From NCBI GenBank assembly GCA_910579645.1, contig CAJTVK010000162.1, positions 1-8,589 on the forward strand: a DNA stretch of 8,589 nt, in the 5' to 3' direction. Shown piece after piece: positions 1 through 6,885 of this stretch; position 1 is the first letter of the stretch, and each line of letters starts with the position of its first letter. This DNA comes from an uncultured Lachnospiraceae bacterium. GTDB taxonomy: Bacteria > Bacillota > Clostridia > Lachnospirales > Lachnospiraceae. Both the position numbers and the translations under genes were made by a program. The notes beneath the pieces were generated by a model that saw only the letters and a list, made by a program, of their open reading frames with translations, was not told where the DNA came from and searched no databases.

Positions 1-90
1 TATTTCAACCAGTTCATAGGGCTTGCTCCGGGTACTTACCGTGAAATATTCTCGGAAAAAGATGGGGATGGTGGGCAGCATGGGGAATAG
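1..90 (+). CDS. AraC-family transcriptional regulator, C-terminal end only
   Basis: The reading frame is open from the first base and ends at a TAG at 88-90. The visible residues begin YFNQFIGLAPGTYRE, which matches the end of the second helix-turn-helix of AraC/XylS regulators, where the pattern Y-F-x-x-x-F-x-x-x-x-G-x-[TA]-P-x-x-[YF]-R is characteristic. After it comes a short polar tail rich in Gly and Asp. Most of the gene lies left of the window, so its effector and targets cannot be judged. Its last 11 bases overlap the likely start of the EamA transporter, suggesting the two were co-transcribed or translationally coupled. The family call is fairly secure for so short a piece because the Y-F...G..P..YR spacing is distinctive. 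Confidence 0.72.
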   Translation, partial: YFNQFIGLAPGTYREIFSEKDGDGGQHGE

Positions 91-600
91 GAGATCAGTC
101 GGGCATCTGGCGGCGCTGTTCACCATCATCATATGGGGGACGACATTCATATCCACCAAAGTCCTGCTTACGGATTTTAAGCCGGTGGAAATACTGTTCT
201 TCCGCTTTGTTATGGGATTTGCGGCACTCTTTTTGGTTTGCCCGCATCGTATGAAAGGCGTGGGGCGCAGGCAGGAGCTGACTTTCGTGCTGGCGGGTTT
301 GTGCGGGATATGCTTATATTACCTGTTGGAGAATATCGCGCTTACATACACGATGGCGTCCAACGTGGGAGTCATCATTTCGGTTGCACCGTTTTTCACG
401 GCAATCCTGTCGCGCCTGTTCCTGAAATCGGAAGGGAAATTAAGAGCGAATTTTTTCATAGGCTTTGTGGTGGCGATGGCGGGTGTTGCGCTGATCAGCT
501 TTAACGGCTCCCGGATGGAACTAAACCCGATGGGGGATTTGCTGGCAGTCCTTGCGGCATTTGTGTGGGTGTGCTATTCCATACTGACAAGGAAGATCTT
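80..600 (+). pseudogene. DMT/EamA-family transporter, truncated to about six membrane segments
   Basis: EamA proteins are inner-membrane drug/metabolite exporters of about 300 residues built from two five-helix repeats. Here about 174 residues remain. Six hydrophobic stretches are visible, beginning with HLAALFTIIIWGTTFISTK, a typical EamA first helix, and ending with LAVLAAFVWVCYSILTRKIF. That last stretch is the first helix of the second repeat. The frame then runs without a stop into an unrelated charged sequence (RRKELQQEIDSIDNQIS), so the transporter was cut by a rearrangement near base 600 and is almost certainly non-functional. ATG 80 is preferred as start: it lies just before the first membrane segment and overlaps the AraC-type stop. 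ATG 62, ATG 68 and a TTG at 23 are in the same frame but have no better ribosome site. Confidence 0.82.
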
Positions 601-601
601 C

Positions 602-786
602 AAGGGCGGCAGACGGAAGGAATTACAGCAGGAAATTGACAGTATCGACAACCAGATTTCAAATATGAAAAAGCGGCAGATTCCATGAGCGTCAGGGACA
701 GGCTCAGGCAGAAAGAGCGGGCAGTAGAAGAAAGAGAAGCGGGCAGGGTGCGTCAAGCAAAACAGAAAGATAAAGAGGCGAGATAG
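602..786 (+). pseudogene. C-terminal tail of a charged coiled-coil protein, possibly a mobilization/relaxase protein, frameshifted
   Basis: After the EamA break, frame 2 reads KELQQEIDSIDNQIS and stops at 686. Frame 1 from about 661 reads KYEKAADSMSVRDRLRQ and continues with charged residues to QKDKEAR and a TAG at 784-786. Adding one A to the short A run at 660-663 joins the two into one coiled-coil sequence, so this is best read as one gene tail with a single-base deletion. The Lys/Glu/Arg/Gln-rich heptad-like sequence resembles the C-terminal ends of relaxases and other mobilization proteins of Firmicute elements. That identity is inference from composition, as no catalytic domain is present. 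The 5' part of the gene was lost at the junction with the transporter. There is no start codon of its own. Confidence 0.45.
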
Positions 787-881
787 CAAAGAATGGGCAG
801 AGGGTAAACAGAACGCATAAACAAAGAGAGATTTTCAAGACTTTTTTATTCTATGGGAAATTGCGACAGCGGAAATCATTT

Positions 882-949
882 AAACAAAAAGCGAAGCACT
901 CCCGCAAGATGAGTGCGCCGGCACTCATCTTCTTTACTTCGTTTCGTTT
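882..949 (-). terminator. Nested hairpin, probable terminator of the ROK gene
   Basis: The core is a perfect 11-base inverted repeat, AAGATGAGTGC (906-916) and GCACTCATCTT (921-931), with a GCCG loop. An outer imperfect arm pair extends it: AAACAAAAAGCGAAG (882-896) with CTTCGTTTCGTTT (937-949). Read on the minus strand it lies about 40 bases beyond the ROK stop at 988 and its outer arm ends in CTTTTTGTTT, like a rho-independent terminator. GCACTC at 896-901 can also pair with GAGTGC at 911-916, giving an alternative fold. Because the structure adjoins mobile-element debris it might instead belong to that element. The stretch 787-987 otherwise holds no convincing gene. Confidence 0.5.
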
Positions 950-987
950 AGGCAGGAATTCATCACATCATTTCAAGATATTGCCGT

Positions 988-2121
988 TCAAATATCTGGC
1001 TTACTTAAAAATGCCTGAATATAAGGAAGAGCGGCACCAATAGTGATACTGTGCTGAGGCATTTTGCTAATCAGAAGAAAATCGTGTGGCTCGGTAAAAG
1101 GTGTTAGCTGCTGTATTCTTTCATAAAGGAAATCAAGATCATCTGCACACAGATACTGAGCAATATATCCGCCAAGGATAAAATTTGTATCATGAATAAG
1201 GTGAAGCATATTGACAGCCTCGGCCAAATCCGCAAGGAAACAGTTCCAACGGTTGGAAGCAGAAGAATCCCCACTTCTTACATTCTGGAAAAAATCATCA
1301 AGGGTTTCATTCTCCTTCAACAGGGATTCAAGGGAAAGAAGTGTTTCCATACATCCATGACGGCCACAATAGCACTTGGTACCACCAGACCGCATCTGTA
1401 TGTGCTCGATCGTAGAGTTATGGCCGTGTTTTCCGGACAGGATTATACGCTTGGAGATAATAGCGGCTCCCAGATGTCTGCTCAGTGATAGGTAAAAGCC
1501 ATCCGAAAGTTCCGGTGAAACCCACAATTCTGAAAGGGCGGCACTGTCGGCATCATGAATGAAGGTGCATGGATAGGGAAGATGGCAGGAAAATTCTGAA
1601 ATGTGCAGCCCGGTGCATGACAGGATTTTGCCGTACAGTATCGTCTGTCCGTCCGGGGTAGCCAGCCCTTGTATAGCAAAGCCGATGCCAAGAACCTGTT
1701 CATCTCTGATTCCAAGCGTGCTTTTAAATTTCAGTAATTTTTTGCATACCGTTTCAAAATAGGGTTCTTTACGTTCAAAAGCAATGTCAAATGTAGCGCG
1801 GCCAAGTTTTTCACCATAAAGGCTGACAGCTATCATCTTAATTTCATTCTTCAGAATTTCCACGCCGATACTGATACGATAATCCGGAACAATGGAGTAG
1901 GCAGCGGCTTTCCGCCCTACATATTCTGTATCGATCAGCCCATTTTTTTTAATGAGCCCGTCAGTCTCCATGTCTGCCAGGTTGGCTGTGACAGTGGGAC
2001 GGCTCAGATGCAGCTCGTAGGAGATTTCCTGCTGGGAGGTTTTCCTTTTTTTATAGATATAGTGGTAGATCAGGCTGCGGTTATTCTGCTTGATTTGGTT
2101 CGGAGTTATGCTCTTTGCCAT
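988..2121 (-). CDS. ROK-family transcriptional repressor (NagC/XylR type)
   Basis: This 377-residue protein has the length and layout of a ROK repressor. A winged helix-turn-helix occupies about residues 14-60, with TSQQEISYELHLSRPTVTAN as the DNA-binding segment. It is followed by a sugar-kinase-like fold. The ROK zinc site is intact: His240 in IEH, then Cys250, Cys252 and Cys257 in CYCGRHGCME. HDAD at 189-192 retains the Asp of the kinase sugar site. The usual N-terminal ATP loop (DxGxT) is replaced by IGVEILKNEIK, as in regulators without kinase activity. A strong ribosome site (GGGGGAG) lies six bases before ATG 2121. The gene is divergent from the SDR-kinase-symporter operon, whose substrate or phosphorylated product is the likely inducer. 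Repeated A/T-rich motifs in the shared intergenic region are candidate binding sites and imply autoregulation. The exact sugar sensed cannot be read from sequence. Confidence 0.93.
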   Translation of the reverse strand: MAKSITPNQIKQNNRSLIYHYIYKKRKTSQQEISYELHLSRPTVTANLADMETDGLIKKNGLIDTEYVGRKAAAYSIVPDYRISIGVEILKNEIKMIAVSLYGEKLGRATFDIAFERKEPYFETVCKKLLKFKSTLGIRDEQVLGIGFAIQGLATPDGQTILYGKILSCTGLHISEFSCHLPYPCTFIHDADSAALSELWVSPELSDGFYLSLSRHLGAAIISKRIILSGKHGHNSTIEHIQMRSGGTKCYCGRHGCMETLLSLESLLKENETLDDFFQNVRSGDSSASNRWNCFLADLAEAVNMLHLIHDTNFILGGYIAQYLCADDLDFLYERIQQLTPFTEPHDFLLISKMPQHSITIGAALPYIQAFLSKPDI

Positions 2122-2136
2122 AATATCTCCCCCTAA

Positions 2137-2160
2137 TTTACAAAATTATTTTACAAATTT
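2137..2160. promoter_or_regulatory. Candidate ROK operator, copy 1 (repressor side)
   Basis: Two TTTACAAA units start at 2137 and 2150, 13 bases apart, in an A/T-rich block. The block matches the copy at 2281-2304 at 19 of 24 positions. It lies between the predicted transcription start (about 2156) and the ribosome site of the ROK gene, so binding there would repress the repressor's own synthesis. Each unit is close to the palindrome ATTTT-AC-AAAAT. Assignment to ROK is inferred from position and duplication. Confidence 0.6.
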
Positions 2161-2162
2161 AT

Positions 2163-2171
2163 ATTATATCA
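2163..2171 (-). promoter_or_regulatory. Extended -10 promoter of the ROK gene
   Basis: On the minus strand the sequence reads TGATATAAT, an extended -10 (TGnTATAAT) with a perfect TATAAT hexamer. No good -35 is seen at the expected distance, which an extended -10 can tolerate. The predicted start near 2156 falls inside operator copy 1. Confidence 0.6.
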
Positions 2172-2241
2172 AAAAAAGGGAAAGGATTCTATTGGACAAT
2201 TTTTATAAAAATCATTCAAATTTTATATGAATTAATATATA

Positions 2242-2270
2242 TTGACGAATGCTATTTGACTTGTTATTAT
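2242..2270 (+). promoter_or_regulatory. Sigma-70 type promoter of the polyol operon
   Basis: TTGACG at 2242-2247 and TATTAT at 2265-2270 are separated by exactly 17 bases. The predicted start is near 2277, giving a leader of about 50 bases before the SDR ATG. The second operator copy begins immediately downstream, at about +4. Confidence 0.72.
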
Positions 2271-2280
2271 GTAAGTGAAA

Positions 2281-2304
2281 TTTGCTAAATGATTTTACAA
2301 AATA
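2281..2304. promoter_or_regulatory. Candidate ROK operator, copy 2 (operon side)
   Basis: This block begins TTTGCTAAAT and continues ATTTTACAAAATA. It matches the 2137-2160 copy at 19 of 24 positions and keeps the same 13-base spacing between its two units. Sitting just downstream of the operon -10, it is placed to block initiation or early elongation. Its role is inferred from duplication and position. Confidence 0.6.
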
Positions 2305-2326
2305 ACTTTCAAGAAAGGAGAACATT

Positions 2327-3103
2327 ATGGGTATTATTGAAAAAATGAAACTGGACGGGAAAAAGGGGTTTGTAACAGGCGCAGCAAGGGGGATTGGAAA
2401 GAGCACGGCAAAGGCATTTGCGGAAGCGGGCGCAGATGTGGCGATTGTGGATCTGGATTATGACGAGGCAAAGAAGACAGCGGCGCGGCTTGCGGAACAG
2501 ACAGGCCGGAAAGTGATTGCCATCCGCACGGACTGCACCGACAAGGAACAGGTGGATGCAATGGTCGCAGAGGTGGTAAGGGAGCTGGGAGGACTGGATT
2601 TCTGCCATAACAATGCCGGGATCTGCATCAATGCCCCGGCGGAGGAAATGACCTATGAGCAGTGGAACAAAGTGATCAACATCAATCTGAACGGTATTTT
2701 CCTGACGGATATCGCGGCGGGAAAATACATGCTGGAGCATGGAGGCGGCTCTATCATCAACACGGCTTCCATGTCGGCGCATATCGTCAACGTGCCGCAG
2801 CCGCAGTGCGCATACAACGCATCAAAGGCGGGCGTCATCCAGCTTACGAAGTCGCTGGCAATCGAATGGGCAAAACGGGGCGTGCGCGTTAACAGCATCA
2901 GTCCGGGATATATCGGGACAGAGCTGACGCTGAATTCCCCGACGCTGGTTCCGCTGATTGAAAAATGGAATGCGATGGCACCCCTTGGCAGGATGGGAAC
3001 GCCGGAGGAACTGGAATCTATCTGCGTGTATCTGGCTGGCGATACAAGTACTTTTACGACAGGTGCGGATTTCATTATTGACGGTGCTTTTACGTGTTTC
3101 TAA
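2327..3103 (+). CDS. SDR-family NAD(P)-dependent oxidoreductase, probable polyol/ketose dehydrogenase
   Basis: This 258-residue classical short-chain dehydrogenase has TGAARGIG at residues 17-24 (cofactor binding), NNAG at 95-98, Asn120, Ser148, and Tyr163-x-x-x-Lys167 in AYNASKAG. An Asp (D42) at the end of the second strand in VAIVDLD favours NAD(H) over NADP(H). The segment MSAHIVNVPQPQ before the catalytic Tyr resembles sorbose/xylulose reductases and D-arabinitol 2-dehydrogenases, so oxidation of a pentitol or hexitol to a 2-ketose is the likely job in the cytoplasm. It is the first gene of the operon, with AAGGAG seven bases before the ATG and the promoter and operator directly upstream. 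The following kinase, symporter and epimerase support a role in sugar-alcohol breakdown. The precise substrate (ribitol, arabinitol, xylitol or other) is not determined by sequence. Confidence 0.9.
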   Translation: MGIIEKMKLDGKKGFVTGAARGIGKSTAKAFAEAGADVAIVDLDYDEAKKTAARLAEQTGRKVIAIRTDCTDKEQVDAMVAEVVRELGGLDFCHNNAGICINAPAEEMTYEQWNKVININLNGIFLTDIAAGKYMLEHGGGSIINTASMSAHIVNVPQPQCAYNASKAGVIQLTKSLAIEWAKRGVRVNSISPGYIGTELTLNSPTLVPLIEKWNAMAPLGRMGTPEELESICVYLAGDTSTFTTGADFIIDGAFTCF

Positions 3104-3190
3104 GCGGGGACGACATATTTGTAGAAGATGCATGCCGTAACATGTGTTTCGGAATACCACATATATGATGATAGAACCATACAGATCAGA

Positions 3191-3223
3191 TGTCTGCCAT
3201 GTCGAAGGAAGATATGGCAGACA
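3191..3223 (+). promoter_or_regulatory. Intercistronic hairpin ahead of the kinase gene
   Basis: TGTCTGCCAT (3191-3200) and ATGGCAGACA (3214-3223) form a perfect 10-base stem with a 13-base loop. The structure ends nine bases before the kinase ribosome site and has only a short CTTTT after it. It is too weak for a full terminator while the operon continues, so an mRNA-processing or stability element, or partial attenuation between the first and second genes, is more likely. The rest of the 137-base gap between the SDR and the kinase shows nothing else. Confidence 0.55.
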
Positions 3224-3231
3224 CTTTTGAA

Positions 3232-3236
3232 AGGAG
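3232..3236 (+). promoter_or_regulatory. Ribosome binding site that fixes the kinase start
   Basis: AGGAG, within AAAGGAG, sits four bases before ATG 3241. An in-frame ATG at 3190 lies at the edge of the hairpin and has no ribosome site, so 3241 is the start. Confidence 0.8.
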
Positions 3237-3240
3237 AAGC

Positions 3241-4836
3241 ATGGAAACAAAAAGATTGATTGTAAACGGAGAAACCGCACTGGGGATTGAATTGGGCTCT
3301 ACCAGGATAAAAGCGGTGTTGATAGATTTTAAGGGAAAGGTTCTGGCAGTAGGCATTCATGACTGGGAAAATTCTTTTGTTGACAATATCTGGACATATA
3401 GCTTGGAAGAAATCCATACCGGCATACGGAAGTGTTACAGTTCCCTGCGGGAGGCAGTGGAAAGACAGTACGGTGTGTCGCTGCAGAATATTGGAGCCAT
3501 CGGTGTCAGCGCCATGATGCATGGGTACATGGCGTTGGATAAAGACGGGAAGCAGATTGCCCCATTCCAAACGTGGAGGAATACGAACACGCAGAGAGCA
3601 TCGGATGAACTGACGGAGCTGTTTGGCTTTAATATCCCGCTGCGCTGGACGGTGGCGCATCTGTACCAGCGTATCCTTGACGGGGAGGAACATGTGACAA
3701 AACTGGATTATGTGGCAACGCTGGCTGCCTATATCCATTGGAAGCTGACAGGGAAAAAGGTCATCGGGGTCGGGGATGCCGCCGGAATGTTTCCGATTGA
3801 TTCCGCTGCCTGTGATTATAATGCTGAAATGATAGAAAAATTTGATGCATTGCTGGAACCGTTCGGATATACATGGAACATGAGGGATATATTCCCCAAG
3901 GTTCTCATTGCGGGCGAAGACGCCGGGGTGCTGACGGAAGAAGGGGCTGCATTTTTGGATGAATCGGGTCTGCTCCGCGCAGGGATTCCCCTGTGTCCGC
4001 CGGAGGGAGATGCAGGGACGGGCATGGTCGCAACCAACTCCGTTGCACCCGGAACGGGAAACGTGTCTGCCGGCACCAGTACATTTGCAATGATTGTTCT
4101 GGAAAAGCAGTTGGGCAGGGTTTACCGGGAGATTGACATGGTTACGACACCGTCGGGATTCCCATGCGCGATGTCTCATGCAAATAACGGAACTTCGGAC
4201 TTGAATGCGTGGGTCGGGCTTTTCGGGGAATTTGCGGATATATTGGGAGTGCAGGCGGAAACAGATGTGCTGTATGAAAAATTGTATACCAATGCGCTGA
4301 AAGGAGATTCGGATTGCGGAGGGCTTCTGGCATATGGTTATTATTCGGGTGAAAATATTACCATGCTGAATGAAGGGCGGTTAGTATTTCTGAGGACACC
4401 GGACAGCAGGTTTAACCTTGCAAACTTCATGAAAGTTCATTTGTATACATCGCTTGGAGCCGTGAAACTTGGAATGGACATCCTGATGGAGGACGAAAAA
4501 GTAAAGGTGGAACGGATTACTGGGCACGGAGGTTTTTTTAAGACGAAGGGAGTCGGGCAGCGGTATCTTGCGGCGGCAGTCAATGCGCCCGTGACCGTGA
4601 TGGACACGGCCAGTGAAGGAGGGGCATGGGGTATTGCGCTGCTGGCCGCATATCTGGCGGACAGGGAAGCAGGTGAAAAACTGGAAGATTACCTTGCAAA
4701 AAAGATTTTCGGGGAACTTTCGGGTGAGACAGTGATACCATATGCGGAAGATGTAGAAGGGTTCCGGGCATTCATGGAGCATTACAAGGCTGGTCTTGCC
4801 ATAGAAAAGGCTGCAATTGATGTGATGAACTGGTAG
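3241..4836 (+). CDS. FGGY-family carbohydrate kinase, probable pentulokinase
   Basis: This 531-residue protein carries both halves of the FGGY kinase fold. The N-terminal phosphate loop reads ALGIELGSTRIKAVLIDF (about 13-30). SAMMHGYMALDKDG and QTWRNTN (about 88-118) correspond to the substrate-side region of xylulo- and ribulokinases. NVSAGTSTFAM (about 274-284) is the second-domain phosphate motif. The C-terminal pair GHGGFFKTKGVGQR and TASEGGAWGIALLAAYL corresponds to the conserved GG..k....Q and E..a.GaA..A signatures. It should phosphorylate the ketose made by the upstream dehydrogenase, using ATP in the cytoplasm. A ribulose-phosphate epimerase in the same operon makes a D-ribulose-type substrate attractive, but this is inference. 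Length is nearer ribulokinase than the roughly 490-500 residues of many xylulokinases. It starts at 3241 by its ribosome site, and the symporter follows after 16 bases. Confidence 0.88.
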   Translation: METKRLIVNGETALGIELGSTRIKAVLIDFKGKVLAVGIHDWENSFVDNIWTYSLEEIHTGIRKCYSSLREAVERQYGVSLQNIGAIGVSAMMHGYMALDKDGKQIAPFQTWRNTNTQRASDELTELFGFNIPLRWTVAHLYQRILDGEEHVTKLDYVATLAAYIHWKLTGKKVIGVGDAAGMFPIDSAACDYNAEMIEKFDALLEPFGYTWNMRDIFPKVLIAGEDAGVLTEEGAAFLDESGLLRAGIPLCPPEGDAGTGMVATNSVAPGTGNVSAGTSTFAMIVLEKQLGRVYREIDMVTTPSGFPCAMSHANNGTSDLNAWVGLFGEFADILGVQAETDVLYEKLYTNALKGDSDCGGLLAYGYYSGENITMLNEGRLVFLRTPDSRFNLANFMKVHLYTSLGAVKLGMDILMEDEKVKVERITGHGGFFKTKGVGQRYLAAAVNAPVTVMDTASEGGAWGIALLAAYLADREAGEKLEDYLAKKIFGELSGETVIPYAEDVEGFRAFMEHYKAGLAIEKAAIDVMNW

Positions 4837-4852
4837 AGGAAAGGAGAATGAC

Positions 4853-6175
4853 ATGGGAAAATGGGGAAAGCGCATAGGATACGGAATTGGGGATCTTGGA
4901 TGTAACTTGGTATTCAGCACGATGGCATCTTATCTTATGGTCTTTTATACGGATGTATTTGGGATTACGGCGGCAGCGGCTGGAACAATGATGCTGGTGA
5001 CAAAATTTATTGATGCGCTCACGGATACGGGAATGGGGTTGATTGTAGACCGGACCCATACGAAATGGGGACAGGGGAGACCTTATTTTTTGGTGGGAGC
5101 TGTGCCGTTTGCGGTTTTTACGTTCCTGACTTTTTACATTCCGGGCTTTGGGAGCGGCGGGAAGCTGATATGGGCATATGTAACATATTGCCTTTTATGT
5201 ACAGCATACACAGTTGTAAATATACCACTTAATACAATCGTGCCAAGGCTTACTTCCGATATCCATGAAAGAGATGTCCTGGTTTCCACAAGAATGGTTT
5301 GCGCTATGGCCGGAACAGCAATCGTAATGACTATTACGGAGCCATTGGTACGCTTTTTTGGTGGAAACAATGAGGCAAGAGGGTATCTTATCACAATGAC
5401 CATATATGGAATTGTTGCAATGTTTATCTTTTTTCTGACGTTTGCGAGTACGGAGGAAGTAGTGCCTCCTACCGTCAGTCAAACGCATTCCTCCTTGAAA
5501 GAGGAGTTCAAGGGGCTTACCGGGCAGGCGTGGATACTGTTTCTGCTGAATCTGTTTTACTTCTCTCTTTACGTGGTAAGAAGCACGACGGTCATCTATT
5601 ATTTCAAATATAACTTGGGAAAGACGGAGTGGCTGTCGCTTGTAGGAATTTTAGGAATTTTGTCCGGATTGCCGATGCTGCTTTTGCTTCCCGCTTTGGA
5701 AAAAAAGTACAGTAAGAGAAGCCTGATGTTTTTCAGCATTATTTTGTACATAGCGGGAGATCTGCTTATATATGTCGGACGTAACCAGACAGTATGTCTG
5801 CTGGCCGGATTGGTAATTACAGGATTAGGAATTTATGGCATTTTTGGAATTACCTTTGCTATGCAGCCGGATGTCATCGATTATTCGGAATATAAGAAAA
5901 ATGCAAGTGTGGCAGGGCTGATTGCAGCGTTCCAGGGTTTTTTTGTAAAAGGCGGAATGGGATTGACCAGCTTTATCATTGGCGCGTTTTTAAAAAACGG
6001 AGGATATGTGGCCAATGCAGTCCAGACGGAAAAAGCCCTTTCGTACATTGAAATATGCTTTATCTGGATTCCGGTCGCTCTTTGTATATTGATCGCAGCG
6101 CTTACCTATTTTTATAAGCTGGACAGCTTGCGCGGAGAGATGACGCATGAACTGGAGGCACGGAGGGCGGATTAG
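4853..6175 (+). CDS. GPH-family (MelB-like) sugar:cation symporter
   Basis: This 440-residue, strongly hydrophobic protein has about twelve membrane segments. The N-terminus KRIGYGIGDLGCN followed by FYTDVFGI is characteristic of the glycoside-pentoside-hexuronide:cation symporters. Asp54 and Asp58 (D-A-L-T-D) align with the cation-site Asp55 and Asp59 of MelB. They are followed by the cytoplasmic loop VDRTHTKWGQGRPY, which matches the family signature. Near the C-terminus, QPDVIDYSEYKKNASVAGL and FFVKGGMGL match the conserved DxxDY...G...K region. It probably brings the operon's polyol or sugar into the cell with Na+ or H+. AAAGGAG lies six bases before ATG 4853. The coding sequence ends four bases before the next gene, so tight translational coupling is likely. 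Substrate specificity cannot be read from sequence. Confidence 0.93.
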   Translation: MGKWGKRIGYGIGDLGCNLVFSTMASYLMVFYTDVFGITAAAAGTMMLVTKFIDALTDTGMGLIVDRTHTKWGQGRPYFLVGAVPFAVFTFLTFYIPGFGSGGKLIWAYVTYCLLCTAYTVVNIPLNTIVPRLTSDIHERDVLVSTRMVCAMAGTAIVMTITEPLVRFFGGNNEARGYLITMTIYGIVAMFIFFLTFASTEEVVPPTVSQTHSSLKEEFKGLTGQAWILFLLNLFYFSLYVVRSTTVIYYFKYNLGKTEWLSLVGILGILSGLPMLLLLPALEKKYSKRSLMFFSIILYIAGDLLIYVGRNQTVCLLAGLVITGLGIYGIFGITFAMQPDVIDYSEYKKNASVAGLIAAFQGFFVKGGMGLTSFIIGAFLKNGGYVANAVQTEKALSYIEICFIWIPVALCILIAALTYFYKLDSLRGEMTHELEARRAD

Positions 6176-6179
6176 GCAG

Positions 6180-6845
6180 ATGGAATATAAGGGTGCAATT
6201 TTTGATATGGATGGCCTGCTGTTTGATACAGAACGCATTTATCAGCAGATATGGCAGGAGATTGCCGGAGAGAGGGGCGTGAAACTGGATTCCTGCTTTG
6301 CAAATGCGATTTCCGGTACAAACGGGCAGCATATGTGCAGGGTAATCGAAAGATATTACCATGTTCCTGATGGAGCAGTTATTATGAATGAGTGTATGGA
6401 ACGGATCGGGAAAAGACTGTCCATCCATGTACCGGTAAAACAGGGCGTGCATGAAATACTTGATTTTTTTCGCAAAAGAAATGTCTGGATAGCAGTGGCA
6501 AGCAGTACGGCGGCAGGGCAGATTGAATCCAATTTGAAAATGGCGGGCATACGCGGGTACTTTGCGGCGGTGGTAAGCGGAGCGGAAGTCAAAAGAGGAA
6601 AACCGGAACCTGATATTTTCCTTTTAGCCGCAGACCGTATTGACTGTAGGCCGGCAGAATGTTTTGTGTTTGAAGACAGCGAAAACGGAATCCGTGCAGG
6701 TCATGCAGCAGGGTGTACGACGGTTATGGTTCCGGACATTGTCAGGGCATCTTCCGATATCCTGCCTTACTGCACAAAAATATGCCGGAACCTTTTGCAG
6801 GCACAAAAAGAAATAGAGGAAATGATGGAAGACAGAAAGAAATAG
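6180..6845 (+). CDS. HAD-family hydrolase, beta-phosphoglucomutase/sugar-phosphatase type
   Basis: This 221-residue protein has all four HAD motifs: FDMDGLLFDTE with nucleophile Asp9 and Asp11, VASST with Ser109, KRGKPEPD with Lys141, and VFEDSENG with Glu165 and Asp166. The helical insertion between motifs I and II is a C1 cap, placing it with the beta-phosphoglucomutase-like and small sugar-phosphate phosphatases. In this operon it could remove phosphate from excess or misphosphorylated sugar or polyol phosphates, or interconvert a sugar phosphate. Neither can be chosen from sequence. ATG 6180 gives the usual N-terminus just before the nucleophile strand. An in-frame ATG at 6147, inside the symporter gene, would add 11 residues and has a GGAGAG seven bases upstream, so the start is not certain. 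Confidence 0.88.
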   Translation: MEYKGAIFDMDGLLFDTERIYQQIWQEIAGERGVKLDSCFANAISGTNGQHMCRVIERYYHVPDGAVIMNECMERIGKRLSIHVPVKQGVHEILDFFRKRNVWIAVASSTAAGQIESNLKMAGIRGYFAAVVSGAEVKRGKPEPDIFLLAADRIDCRPAECFVFEDSENGIRAGHAAGCTTVMVPDIVRASSDILPYCTKICRNLLQAQKEIEEMMEDRKK

Positions 6846-6885
6846 CGTCTGCCAATTTTGTACGGCGGAGGGAAGGAGAAAATTT

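Noticed and set aside
853..912. Small open frame of 19 codons beginning ATGGGAAATTGC
   Set aside because: It has no ribosome site and runs into the hairpin, and nothing in its sequence suggests a protein.
861..1043. A 60-codon plus-strand frame over the hairpin and the end of the ROK gene
   Set aside because: It has basic, low-complexity translation, overlaps the hairpin and antisense ROK codons, and has no ribosome site.
2122..2326. Catabolite-repression (cre) site in the divergent promoter region
   Set aside because: I looked for the TGWAANCGNTNWCA pattern and found no acceptable match.
3190..3240. Upstream in-frame start for the kinase
   Set aside because: The ATG at 3190 has no ribosome site and lies at the edge of the 3191-3223 hairpin, while ATG 3241 has AAAGGAG at good spacing and gives the normal kinase N-terminus.
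3100..4179. A 359-codon open frame on the minus strand opposite the dehydrogenase end and kinase
   Set aside because: It is the antisense shadow of the FGGY kinase. Its translation is Cys/His/Arg-rich with no domain, and the plus-strand frame carries all the kinase motifs.
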